Origin: Pseudomonadota bacterium
GTDB lineage: Bacteria; Myxococcota_A; Polyangia; Polyangiales; Polyangiaceae
DNA: 64,000 nt
NCBI GenBank assembly: GCA_023402175.1
Contig: JAEXCN010000578.1
Location: 1-64,000, forward strand
Direction of reading: 5' to 3'
The translations under genes were made by a program, and so were the position numbers. This document shows, one piece after another, positions 44,836 to 52,807 of this stretch (positions are counted from its first letter, which is position 1; every line of letters begins with the position of its first letter). Below the pieces are notes generated by a model. It did not search any database and was not told the origin of the DNA. It saw only the letters and a program-made list of their open reading frames with translations.

Positions 44836-45798
44836 CTAGGTTGATCGTCTTTTCTTCGAAGCGGCAGCATTCTTCGCCGTTCGAGGGCGGTCCGGCGCGA
44901 AGCCTTGGCGGGCGCAGAGCTGCTCGAGCGTCTGGAGGAGCCAGCGATGCGCGGGCCCGAACGTCGTGTCGCTCCGGTAGATCGCGGAGAAGTAGAGGAC
45001 GTGCTCGTCCCTTCCCCACGGCTCGGCGTCGATGACGACGAGCTTGCCGTGGCGGATGTCGTCGCGGACGAGGTGCTCCGGAAGGTTCCCCCAGCCGAGG
45101 CCGGAGGCGAGCATCATGTGCTTCGTGTGCAGGTCGGCGACGCGCCACGTGCGTGGAGAGAGGACGCCGCGATCGTCGATGCCGCTGTCGCTCCGCTCGG
45201 AGAGCACGATCTGGATGGCGTCGGCGAACGCGCGCTGGGGGATCCGTCCTCTCAACGCGGCGAGCGGGTGGCTCGGCGCGACGACGGGGACCATGCGGAT
45301 CGCGGAGAGCACCTGACGCTCGAGCCCGGAGGCGATCCCTCCTGGGCTTGCGATACCGAGCGTCGCCGCACCCGCGAGGACGCGTGCGGACACCGCGGAC
45401 ATGAGCTGCGTGTCGATCTGGAGATCGACGGCGGGGAACTGCTTTGCGAACTCCTTGCAGAGCTCGATGAGCGCGCTCAGAGGGAACAGCGCGTCGACGC
45501 ACAGCGAGACGGATGCCTCGAGCCCCGTGACCATTCCCGCCGTCAGCCGCCGGAGAGCATCGACCTCGCCGAGGACGCGCCGGGCGGCGGCGAGGAGCGC
45601 GTGCCCCTGCTCGGTGAGCTTCGCGATCTTCGTCGTCCGGTCCCAGATCGGCACGCCGAGCTGCGACTCGAGGTTCGCCATCGACGTGCTGATCGCCGAC
45701 TGGACCCGCCGGAGCTTGCGCGCGGCCGCCGAGAAGCTGCCTTCCTCGACGACGGCGACGAACGCTCGGAGCTGGTCGAGCGTGACCGGATCGTACAT
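44836..45798 (-). CDS. LysR-family transcriptional regulator
   Basis: The 320-residue protein has an N-terminal winged helix (DQLRAFVAVVEEGSFSAAAR, SAISTSMANLESQLGV) and a two-lobed effector domain (VSLCVDALFPLSALIEL, RMVPVVAPSHPLA). The C-terminal 20 residues are basic. It is divergent from the pirin gene with a 96-base gap, the usual position for LysR control of the neighbour and of itself. The kef genes follow on the same strand. The ligand is unknown; electrophile or redox stress fits the neighbours. Confidence 0.9.
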   Translation of the reverse strand: MYDPVTLDQLRAFVAVVEEGSFSAAARKLRRVQSAISTSMANLESQLGVPIWDRTTKIAKLTEQGHALLAAARRVLGEVDALRRLTAGMVTGLEASVSLCVDALFPLSALIELCKEFAKQFPAVDLQIDTQLMSAVSARVLAGAATLGIASPGGIASGLERQVLSAIRMVPVVAPSHPLAALRGRIPQRAFADAIQIVLSERSDSGIDDRGVLSPRTWRVADLHTKHMMLASGLGWGNLPEHLVRDDIRHGKLVVIDAEPWGRDEHVLYFSAIYRSDTTFGPAHRWLLQTLEQLCARQGFAPDRPRTAKNAAASKKRRST

Positions 45799-45894
45799 GC
45801 GCCGACCATCTCATCAGTAGATGATCAACGTCAATCGTTTGCCGATTCCGCTGATGGGGCTTCGGCCGCATACTGCGCTCCAGAGAGGTCAACG
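45799..45894. promoter_or_regulatory. LysR/pirin divergent control region
   Basis: This 96-base region lies between divergent starts. It contains a small hairpin at 45811-45824 (tcatc-agta-gatga) and is AT-richer than its surroundings (gatcaacgtcaatcgtttgcc). LysR-type regulators usually bind such regions. No exact T-N11-A box was assigned. Confidence 0.4.
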
Positions 45895-46593
45895 ATGATC
45901 ACCCTTCGCCGACACGACGATCGCGGACACGCCCAGCACGGATGGCTCGACTCCCATCACACCTTCTCGTTCGCGGACTACTTCGATCCCGATCACATGG
46001 GGTTCCGTTCGCTCCGCGTGATCAACGAGGACCGCGTTGCGCCCGGGCAGGGCTTCGGCGCGCACCCGCACCGCGACATGGAGATCGTCTCGTACGTGCT
46101 CGAAGGCGGGCTCGAGCACAAGGACTCGATGGGAACGGGGTCGGTGATCCGTCCGGGCGACGTCCAGCGCATGAGCGCGGGCACCGGCGTCGTGCACAGC
46201 GAGTACAACGCGTCGAAGTCCGAGCCTGTCCACTTCCTCCAGATCTGGATCATCCCTTCGAAGCGCAGCATCGCCCCGAGCTACGAGCAGAAGACGTTCT
46301 CGACGGAGGAGAAGCAGGGGAAGCTCCGTGTCGTGGCTTCGCCCGACGGACGCGAAGGCAGCGTCAAGCTCCACGCGGACGCAATCGTCTTCGCCGGCCT
46401 CTTCGGTCCCGGCGAACGTGCCGAGCTCGGTCTTCGTGAAGACCGTCACGCGTGGATCCACGTGGCCCGCGGTAAGGTGCGCGTGAACGGTAGTGACCTC
46501 GAGGCGGGCGACGGCGCAGCTCTCTCGGACGAGCCTGCCGTCCACATCGAAGGCATCGACGGGGCCGAGGTGCTCGTGTTCGATCTGGCGTGA
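45895..46593 (+). CDS. pirin-family (YhhW-like) bicupin protein
   Basis: The 232-residue protein starts at ATG 45895, with GAGAGGT upstream. The pirin signature is complete: HDDRGHAQHGWLDSHHTFSF, a metal-binding HPHRDMEIVSYVLEG, DVQRMSAGTGVVHSEYN. The metal ligands are two His, a later His and a Glu. YhhW-type pirins can oxidise quercetin, while others modulate transcription. It overlaps the next gene region (stop 46591-46593) and is divergent from the LysR regulator. The likely role is a redox sensor or dioxygenase. Confidence 0.9.
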   Translation: MITLRRHDDRGHAQHGWLDSHHTFSFADYFDPDHMGFRSLRVINEDRVAPGQGFGAHPHRDMEIVSYVLEGGLEHKDSMGTGSVIRPGDVQRMSAGTGVVHSEYNASKSEPVHFLQIWIIPSKRSIAPSYEQKTFSTEEKQGKLRVVASPDGREGSVKLHADAIVFAGLFGPGERAELGLREDRHAWIHVARGKVRVNGSDLEAGDGAALSDEPAVHIEGIDGAEVLVFDLA

Positions 46594-46604
46594 CGGAGGC
46601 CCAC

Positions 46605-47036
46605 ATGACGACGATCCATTGCGAGACCGAAACCGCGAACGAATTCCCGCAGAGGCTCCACGTCCGGACGCACACGTTCCGTGCGGACGTGGAGCCCGAC
46701 GCGGGCGGCCGCGATGAGGCGCCGGGGCCGCACGACTACTTCGACGCATCGCTTGCGGCCTGTAAGGCGCTGACGGCGACCTGGTACGCGAAGAAAAACG
46801 GTATCCCGCTCGAACGCGTGGAGTCCGACGTCGAGCGGGATGCGAGCGAGGAACGCAAGGGCCGGTACGTGCTGCGCGTTCGGCTCGCCTTCCATGGTCC
46901 GCTCACGGACGAGCAGAAGGAGAAGCTCTACGACGTCGTGAGTCGCTGTCCGCTCCACAAGCTGATGACGGCCACCGAGGTCGTGATCGAGACGGCACCT
47001 CTCGCAACGGACGCAACGAGCGCGGCCGCGACGTGA
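46605..47036 (+). CDS. OsmC-family peroxiredoxin-like protein
   Basis: The 143-residue protein starts at ATG 46605, preceded by ACGGAGG; the overlapping GTG at 46590 is less likely. The two redox Cys of the OsmC fold are Cys 53 (ASLAACKALTATWYAKKNG) and Cys 115 (SRCPLHKL). The family reduces organic hydroperoxides. Only 11 bases separate it from the pirin gene, so co-transcription is probable. Confidence 0.88.
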   Translation: MTTIHCETETANEFPQRLHVRTHTFRADVEPDAGGRDEAPGPHDYFDASLAACKALTATWYAKKNGIPLERVESDVERDASEERKGRYVLRVRLAFHGPLTDEQKEKLYDVVSRCPLHKLMTATEVVIETAPLATDATSAAAT

Positions 47037-47073
47037 TCCTTGTTCGCCGCGGGCGGGTGCTTACGCTCGGAGC

Positions 47074-47355
47074 ATGACGGCTTCCGTCACGTACTCGGCA
47101 CCGTGCGAGCATGCGGCACAGATCAGGGTCCGCACGGTCACGCGTCCGCCCGACGCTTGCGAGGAGTGCAGGAAGACCGGGTCGCACTGGGTGAAGCTCC
47201 GCGAGTGCCTGTCGTGCGGACACGTCGGCTGCTGCGATTCATCGCCGAACCAGCACGCAACGGCACACTTCCTGGCGACGGGCCATCCGATCATCACGTC
47301 GGCCGAGCCCGGCGAGACCTGGGCGTACTGCTACGTCCACCATCGTATGCTCTGA
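47074..47355 (+). CDS. UBP-type zinc-finger protein
   Basis: The 93-residue protein consists almost wholly of a zinc-finger UBP domain. CEHAAQI and CEECRKTGSHW come first, then CLSCGHVGCCDSSPNQHATAHFLATGHP, with later His (YVHH). All the Cys/His ligands for two to three zinc ions are present. Eukaryotic relatives bind ubiquitin C-termini; stand-alone bacterial copies have no known partner. It lies 37 bases after osmC on the same strand. Confidence 0.85.
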   Translation: MTASVTYSAPCEHAAQIRVRTVTRPPDACEECRKTGSHWVKLRECLSCGHVGCCDSSPNQHATAHFLATGHPIITSAEPGETWAYCYVHHRML

Positions 47356-47471
47356 CGCCCGAGCTCTTTCCGAGCTCTTGGCGGCGAGCCGGATGAGTGA
47401 TCCACGGCATAGAGCTCGGCCGGGCCTGCCGATCTGTCGACGTCTCGGAGGCTTCGGTTTAAAGATGGTGC

Positions 47472-47825
47472 ATGCACTCCATCCGTATCGGGCTCGTGAC
47501 CGCTTCTCTTCTCGCCGGCGCGTGTGCCGCGATCGCATGTGGCTCGCCCGCGACTCCGCAGACGCCGGCCTCGTCTCCCGCCGCCGAGAGCGCGGACGCC
47601 GGGACGAGCGCGGAGCATGAGCGGCCGGCGTCGGGGCCGGGCTCGGCGCACGGTGATGGTCCGGGCAACCAGGACGGCAAGGGACCGGGCAACGCCGATC
47701 ACAAGGGCCCTGGTCCCGGCCTCGGCGGCGGCAAGGGCGCCGGTCCGGGCAACTCGGACGGGAAGGGACCCGGCACCTCCGATCACCACGGACCGCACAA
47801 GGGCGCGCACGACGCGGGCACCTGA
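47472..47825 (+). CDS. short Gly/Pro/Asp-rich lipoprotein
   Basis: The 117-residue protein starts at ATG 47472. The lipobox is LLAGAC or AAIACG, near residue 18-23. The rest is low complexity: an Ala/Ser/Pro stretch, then imperfect repeats of GPGNxDGKGPG and GPGxGGGKG with interspersed His and Asp (DHHGPHKGAHDAGT). It may be disordered or metal-binding. No homology recognised. Confidence 0.6.
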   Translation: MHSIRIGLVTASLLAGACAAIACGSPATPQTPASSPAAESADAGTSAEHERPASGPGSAHGDGPGNQDGKGPGNADHKGPGPGLGGGKGAGPGNSDGKGPGTSDHHGPHKGAHDAGT

Positions 47826-47849
47826 CCGTCGTCGGGTCGCTTCAGGGGG

Positions 47850-48120
47850 TTGGTCATCCGAGCCCGAGCCCGAGCCCGTGACCGAGCCCGAATCCAACGA
47901 CCTTCGGTACAGACCGGGTACATAGGTAACAAAACAGCCCGCCGGTCTAAAACGTTACCCATGTTCCTGGTTGCTCATTCGAAGCTCGGCACGAGTTCAC
48001 CAGCATCACCACGATGCGCTCGAGCATCTCCCCCTTCGGCAGGCGTTGAATCACTCGTTCGGTGAGGACGAGGAACTCGAGACCGAGTCAACGCGCGTCT
48101 TGTTCGTGATCGAACGCCAT
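47850..48120 (-). pseudogene. remnant of a four-helix-bundle protein
   Basis: Reading minus from ATG 48120, MAFDHEQDAR is followed by a stop. In another frame LEFLVLTERVIQRLPKGEM continues from about 48080. Together these match the N-terminal pattern of S23-like four-helix-bundle proteins (MAFDHExLDVYxxALEFL..xxxLPxG), with 20-odd residues scrambled by frameshifts. Downstream on the same strand lie the gagccc repeats that would encode a repetitive tail. There is no intact gene. The assignment rests on pattern memory, so confidence is modest. Confidence 0.35.
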
Positions 48121-48212
48121 TTATCACCGTCGGTCGCGTCCGTCGGCCGATCGCTCACGTTCAACCCCCGTCGGGCGCGGGCTCGGGCTCGGGCTCGGGC
48201 TCGGGTTCGGAT
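47856..48212. repeat. inverted GAGCCC hexanucleotide repeats flanking a remnant
   Basis: The left arm 47856-47878 is three to four tandem gagccc units. The right arm 48178-48212 is the reverse complement, with about five units and one change. The left arm continues as gtgaccgagcccg. Between the arms lies the degraded frame listed next. Such repeats can code a Gly-Ser or Arg-Ala tail on one strand, and some myxobacterial four-helix-bundle proteins end in that way. Confidence 0.5.
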
Positions 48213-48246
48213 CCGGAACACACGATCGATTCGCCCGCTCTTCGCT

Positions 48247-49206
48247 TCAGGACGACTGAGCGACCCGCTCTCGTCGACGCTTGCGTGCGAGGCTCGGGAC
48301 GATCGCGACCATGAGGATCGCGATCGTGATCCCGAGCGAGGCCCAGGGCGGCAGGTGCACGTACTGCGACGCGAGCATCTTCGCTCCGACGAAGATGAGG
48401 AGCGCTCCGAGCCCGTAGTGCAGGTAGTCGAGCCCCGCGACGAGGTCGGCGAGCACGAGATAGAGCGCGCGGAGGCCGAGGATCGCGAACACGTTCGAGC
48501 TGAACACGATGAACGGCTCGTTCGAGATCGCGAACACCGCCGGGATCGAGTCGACCGCGAACATGATGTCCGTCACCTCGATCGCGAGGAGCGCGATGAG
48601 CAGCGGCGTTGCGAGCCGCTTTCCGTTCTCGACGACGGTGAAGGCGTGGTGATCGACGCGCGAAGTGAAGGGCAGGCGCTTCTTCAGGAGCTCGACGACC
48701 CGGCTCTCCTTTCCGTCGCGGTCTGGCGGGCTGCGTAGCGTCTTCAGACCGGTGAGAACGAGGAAAGCGCCGAGCACGTATGTCGCGAAGTGCCAGCGCG
48801 TGAGCACGGCAGCGCCCGCGCCGATGAAGAGCGCACGCGTGACGAACGCGCCGATGATGCCCCAGAAGAGGACGCGGTGCTGCTCGTCGCGCGGGATCTT
48901 GAGCCGGCCGAAGATGATGAGGAAGACGAACAGGTTGTCGATGCTGAGGCTCTTCTCGACGAGCCACGCGGTGAGGAAGTCCTGCGCGACCGCGCCGCCG
49001 AGCTCCGCGGCGATGAACGCGGCGAACAGGAGCGAGATCCCGATCCACACGCACGACCACACGATTGCCGATCGACGCCCGTTGCCGTGATTGCCCCGAT
49101 GCAGGACGAGGTCGATCGTCAGGCTCGCGAGGACGACCACGGCGAAGAGGACCCACGCCCATGCCGGGACGTCGAGGTGCGCACCGTTGCTTGGATCAGC
49201 TCTCAT
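48247..49206 (-). CDS. TerC-family integral membrane protein
   Basis: The 319-residue protein has about nine helices. The family signatures are EKSLSIDNLFVFLIIF and EVTDIMFAVDSIPAVFAIS, which place conserved acids inside the membrane. TerC/Alx proteins are linked to tellurite resistance, Mn handling and pH response. It starts at ATG 49206. The C-terminal tail is basic and probably cytosolic. No other ter gene is nearby. Confidence 0.9.
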   Translation of the reverse strand: MRADPSNGAHLDVPAWAWVLFAVVVLASLTIDLVLHRGNHGNGRRSAIVWSCVWIGISLLFAAFIAAELGGAVAQDFLTAWLVEKSLSIDNLFVFLIIFGRLKIPRDEQHRVLFWGIIGAFVTRALFIGAGAAVLTRWHFATYVLGAFLVLTGLKTLRSPPDRDGKESRVVELLKKRLPFTSRVDHHAFTVVENGKRLATPLLIALLAIEVTDIMFAVDSIPAVFAISNEPFIVFSSNVFAILGLRALYLVLADLVAGLDYLHYGLGALLIFVGAKMLASQYVHLPPWASLGITIAILMVAIVPSLARKRRRERVAQSS

Positions 49207-49441
49207 CGGTCGAAGGTCGTGCTACCCGCTCGAGTGCACGAAGCGCTCCAGCCCTATCGCAGCGCGCCGCGTCGATGGAAGCGAGAACGTGCGGACGGCC
49301 GAGCTGCGCGCCGCGGCACGACGATGCGCTCCTGCCCCGGTCGAGGAGAGAGCGCAACCGCTCGCGGGCCTTCGGCGCGTTTTTCGACCTCGAGCAAGGC
49401 CCGATTCGTCTTGCCGGGAAGAGCGTGGGAGCGTTCGCCGG

Positions 49442-50158
49442 TCACGGCTTCGGGATGCGGATGGTGCTGATCATGAACGAGCCGCTGACCGCGTACATGA
49501 GCGTCAGCGGATGAAGGACGAACGGTCCGAGGTGGACGGCGCCGAACCAGAGAGCGTCGTGGACGCGATCGAGGCCGAAGGCGATCCCGAGGACGAGAAC
49601 GAGGACGAGGCTCGAAGGGATCGGCGTCCCCTCGTAGTACTTCACCTTCCCGGTGTCGTCCGCGAGCGAGGCCGCCGTCACGTTGTACCGCGCGAGGCGG
49701 CCGATGCCGCACGCGACGAAGTAACAGAGGAGGACGGCATCCCAGCCACCGCGCAGCCCGAGCGCGAAGCCGAGCGCGGCGGGAGCGACGCCGAACGAGA
49801 CGATGTCCGCGAGCGAATCGAGGTCTGCGCCGAGAGGTGACGACTTCCGACGCCAGCGCGCGACGGCCCCGTCGGCCGCGTCACACACGAGCGCGATGGG
49901 TAGCAGCACGAGCGCGGTCCAGATCGCGTTGCGCTGCGCGGTCGCCATGTAGCTCATGCTCGCGAGGATGGCCCCCGCGCCGGAGACGGCATTGCCGATC
50001 GTGATGACGTCGGCGAGCACGAACGTGCGGATCAGCGAGAACGGTTTCTTCTTCCCATTCCCGTTCCCGTTCTCCGTGACGCCGTTCGTCCTCTCTTTCG
50101 GCCCGCGGGTGGCTTCCACCTGGGCGAGCATATTCCCTGGTTCTGCTCGTGTGGTCAC
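49442..50158 (-). CDS. pssA: CDP-diacylglycerol-serine O-phosphatidyltransferase
   Basis: This is 238 residues from GTG 50158, or 229 from ATG 50131. It carries the CDP-OH signature DAADGAVARWRRKSSPLG, followed by ADLDSLADIVSFGVAPA. This arrangement is that of subclass II PssA and is distinct from the phosphotransferase at 36746. It makes phosphatidylserine, the precursor of phosphatidylethanolamine. Helical segments agree with an inner-membrane enzyme. The N-terminal 35 residues are polar with an Asn/Gly/Lys run. Confidence 0.88.
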   Translation of the reverse strand: MTTRAEPGNMLAQVEATRGPKERTNGVTENGNGNGKKKPFSLIRTFVLADVITIGNAVSGAGAILASMSYMATAQRNAIWTALVLLPIALVCDAADGAVARWRRKSSPLGADLDSLADIVSFGVAPAALGFALGLRGGWDAVLLCYFVACGIGRLARYNVTAASLADDTGKVKYYEGTPIPSSLVLVLVLGIAFGLDRVHDALWFGAVHLGPFVLHPLTLMYAVSGSFMISTIRIPKP

Positions 50159-50257
50159 TCAAGGCGACATGCACGAAACGCTCCCGTTGCGGCTAGTCGA
50201 GCTCATGGGGCATGGCGCCCGGGGGCCAGGCGTGGAAGACTCGGCCGTGACAGCCCC

Positions 50258-51913
50258 ATGGCAAGCGCCTCGCCGACGCTCCGGCCCTACCAGCGCGACG
50301 CGATCGAGGCCGTCCTCGCTGCCCGGCGGAGCGGCGTCCGCCGCATGGTCGTCTGCCTGCCGACCGGGGCCGGCAAGACCGTGATCTTCTCCCATCTCGC
50401 GCAGCTCGCGCGAAGGCAGGTGCTCGTCCTCGCGCACCGGGACGAGCTGCTCTCCCAGGCCCGGGAGAAGATCGAGCGCGCGATGAACGGCGCGGGCGTG
50501 GTCGCGATCGAGCAGGGCGCGCAGCGCGCTCAGGAAGACGCGAAGGTCCTCGTCTGCTCGATCCGGTCGCTCCACGAGGAGCGGCTCGGCCGCGTGATGC
50601 GGGGCCGCGACATCGGCCTCGTCATCTACGACGAATGCCATCATGCCGCCGCGGACGACAACCAGCGTGTCCTCCGGCAGCTCGGCGTCTTCGACGAAGG
50701 CTGGGCGGGGACGCTCCTTGGGTTCACGGCGACGACGGGACGGGGCGACGGACGCGGGCTCGACACCGTCTTCGAGCGCATCGTCTACACGCGGACGCTC
50801 CCGGAGATGATCGACGATGGCTACCTGTCGCCGCTCCGCGGTTACCGTATCGCCACGGGCGCCGATCTCACGCGCATCTCGTCCGGCGGAGTGGATCTCC
50901 CCGAAGAGGAGCTTGCGGAGGCCGTCGACATCGAGGAACGCAATGCGCTCGTCGCGCGCTCGATCCAGGAGCTCGCGCGCGATCGACGAACGATCGCGTT
51001 CTGCGTGACCGTGAACCACGCGCGGAACCTGTCTCGTTCGCTGAACGTCATCGGCGTGCCGGCGGGCATCGTGCACGGCGCGATGCCGAAGGACGTGCGC
51101 GCACGTGCGCTCGCCGAGTTCCGCGAAGGCCGGACGCAGGTCTTGTGCAACGTCGCCGTCCTGACCGAAGGCTTCGACGATCCCGGCGTGTCGTGCGTCG
51201 CGATGGCACGACCGACGCGCTCCGACGGGCTCTACGCCCAGTGCGTGGGGCGGGGCACACGCCTCCACCCGGGGAAGAAGGACTGCCTCATCCTCGACTT
51301 CGTCGATCTGTCGAGCCTGAGCCTCTGCACGCTGCCGTCGCTCTTCGGTACTCCACGCGATCTCGACCTCCGCGGAGGCGATGCGAACGAAGCGCGTCGC
51401 GTCTGGCAGCAGATCCTCTTCGACCATCCTGGCTTCGAGGTCGAGGCCGGTGCGTTGACGCTCCGTGAGATCCAGGACCGTGCAGCGAGCTTCGATCCGC
51501 TGACGTTGCGTACCGACGACGAGGTGCGTGCCATCTCGGCGAACGCCTGGTTCTCGCTCGGTCGGCACGGCGTCGGGCTCCATTTCGAGCGGCGACCGGG
51601 GCGGTCGAGCGAAGTGCTCGTCTTGCGTCGAGCATCGCGCGGGAAGGCGTGGGAGGTCGTGCTCGACGGCAAGACGATGGACCGGTTCTCTCGGATGGAG
51701 GACGCGGTACAGGCCGTCGACTACGAGATCGGCCGCATGGGCCGGGCCGTCGCCGCGTCGGCGCTCGAGAGCGCACCGTGGCGCCGAGCGGTGGCTAGAT
51801 CTGCGGGAGAAGATCCTTCGTCGAGCGTGCATGCAGCCGAAGCGCTCCGACTCGCCGTCTGGAAGCGCATCACGGGCACGCCTCCGCGGGCTCGTGGCGG
51901 AGCGCCCGGGTGA
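50258..51913 (+). CDS. superfamily 2 DEAD/DEAH-type helicase
   Basis: The 551-residue protein starts at ATG 50258. Motif I is CLPTGAGKTVIFSHL, motif II YDECHHAA (DECH) and motif III FTATTGR. Motifs V and VI lie near VLTEGFDDPGVSCVAMARPT and QCVGRGTRLHPGKK. This is the RecG/SSL2-like branch of SF2 (type III restriction helicase-like) without a nuclease domain. The C-terminal 160 residues are unique. It is probably a nucleic-acid translocase. It starts in a region divergent from pssA. Confidence 0.88.
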   Translation: MASASPTLRPYQRDAIEAVLAARRSGVRRMVVCLPTGAGKTVIFSHLAQLARRQVLVLAHRDELLSQAREKIERAMNGAGVVAIEQGAQRAQEDAKVLVCSIRSLHEERLGRVMRGRDIGLVIYDECHHAAADDNQRVLRQLGVFDEGWAGTLLGFTATTGRGDGRGLDTVFERIVYTRTLPEMIDDGYLSPLRGYRIATGADLTRISSGGVDLPEEELAEAVDIEERNALVARSIQELARDRRTIAFCVTVNHARNLSRSLNVIGVPAGIVHGAMPKDVRARALAEFREGRTQVLCNVAVLTEGFDDPGVSCVAMARPTRSDGLYAQCVGRGTRLHPGKKDCLILDFVDLSSLSLCTLPSLFGTPRDLDLRGGDANEARRVWQQILFDHPGFEVEAGALTLREIQDRAASFDPLTLRTDDEVRAISANAWFSLGRHGVGLHFERRPGRSSEVLVLRRASRGKAWEVVLDGKTMDRFSRMEDAVQAVDYEIGRMGRAVAASALESAPWRRAVARSAGEDPSSSVHAAEALRLAVWKRITGTPPRARGGAPG

Positions 51914-52060
51914 TGCGTCTCACAGGGCCGAGATCCGCGACACGAAGAGCGTGAGCTGCGTTCTCTCGCCCTTACATGGCGCACACGAGCGATGCGACGC
52001 GAGACGTCTGCGTCAGCGCACCTGATTGCAATCGGGAACGGCAGACCTATCGGATTGAGC

Positions 52061-52798
52061 GTGAGCTCGCGATCGAGAAAGGTCGGCTGGGTGGTGCTCG
52101 TCCTCGACCTGCTGTGTGCCGCGGGTTGTGGGCGAACGCATCTTCAGCGTGAGGTCGTTGCTGCCGGAACACCGACGCACCTCGAGGGCAATGCCCTCGT
52201 CGTCCTTCCGAGGACGTGTGTTGCGGGAAGGCGTTTGACCTCGCGTCACATTCCCCCGAGCGGGATCGGCGCGCGGACGACGCTGAGGCTGAGATTGGCC
52301 GTCGACGCGATGGTGCCGAACGCCCATCGCGCCGACGTCCGGCCGATCGAGTCGTGCAAGCCGGCGCCGGATCTCTCGCGCGACCCGGCTCGGCTCGCCG
52401 ATCTCCGAGCGTCGAACGACACGCTCCGCCTCATGCGCGACCGCGGCGTCGACCTCGCAGTCGTCATCGAGATCCAGACGACCATCGCGTGCAGCACGGG
52501 CTCGAACGGCGCGCTGCTGACGCACTATGGTGGGGCGGGCCTTGCGTCGAGCACGGCGTTCACGAGCACCGACACCTGCGACGACGACGAGATCGATCTC
52601 GTCGCGTACGTCTTCCGTCAGGACGGCAAGGCCGTCTGGGCGGGAACGCGTGAGATCCTCGCCGGAGATCCCGTCGAGCCGGCCGTCGAACGCCTGCTCC
52701 AGCGCGTGCCGGTGACGATGCCCCTCTTCATGAAGCACGCGAGCACGAAGGATCTTCGCTGCGTCATCGACGACCGCGGGATCGCCGACTGCACGTGA
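52061..52798 (+). CDS. hypothetical lipoprotein
   Basis: This is about 245 residues from GTG 52061; an in-frame ATG at 51992 would add 23. The hydrophobic segment WVVLVLDLLCAAGCGR suggests a lipidated Cys, although the position -3 residue is not ideal. The rest is alpha/beta with four further Cys (RTCVAG, ESCKPA, ACSTGSN, DTCDDDE, RCVIDDRGIADC). No motif recognised. It converges with the serpin gene 9 bases away. Confidence 0.55.
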   Translation: MSSRSRKVGWVVLVLDLLCAAGCGRTHLQREVVAAGTPTHLEGNALVVLPRTCVAGRRLTSRHIPPSGIGARTTLRLRLAVDAMVPNAHRADVRPIESCKPAPDLSRDPARLADLRASNDTLRLMRDRGVDLAVVIEIQTTIACSTGSNGALLTHYGGAGLASSTAFTSTDTCDDDEIDLVAYVFRQDGKAVWAGTREILAGDPVEPAVERLLQRVPVTMPLFMKHASTKDLRCVIDDRGIADCT

Positions 52799-52807
52799 CG
52801 TTGCCGA

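Noticed and set aside
47899..47965. ggtaac/gttacc inverted motif as insertion-sequence end
   Set aside because: Arms are only 6 bp and no transposase is nearby, so it is not reported as a mobile element.
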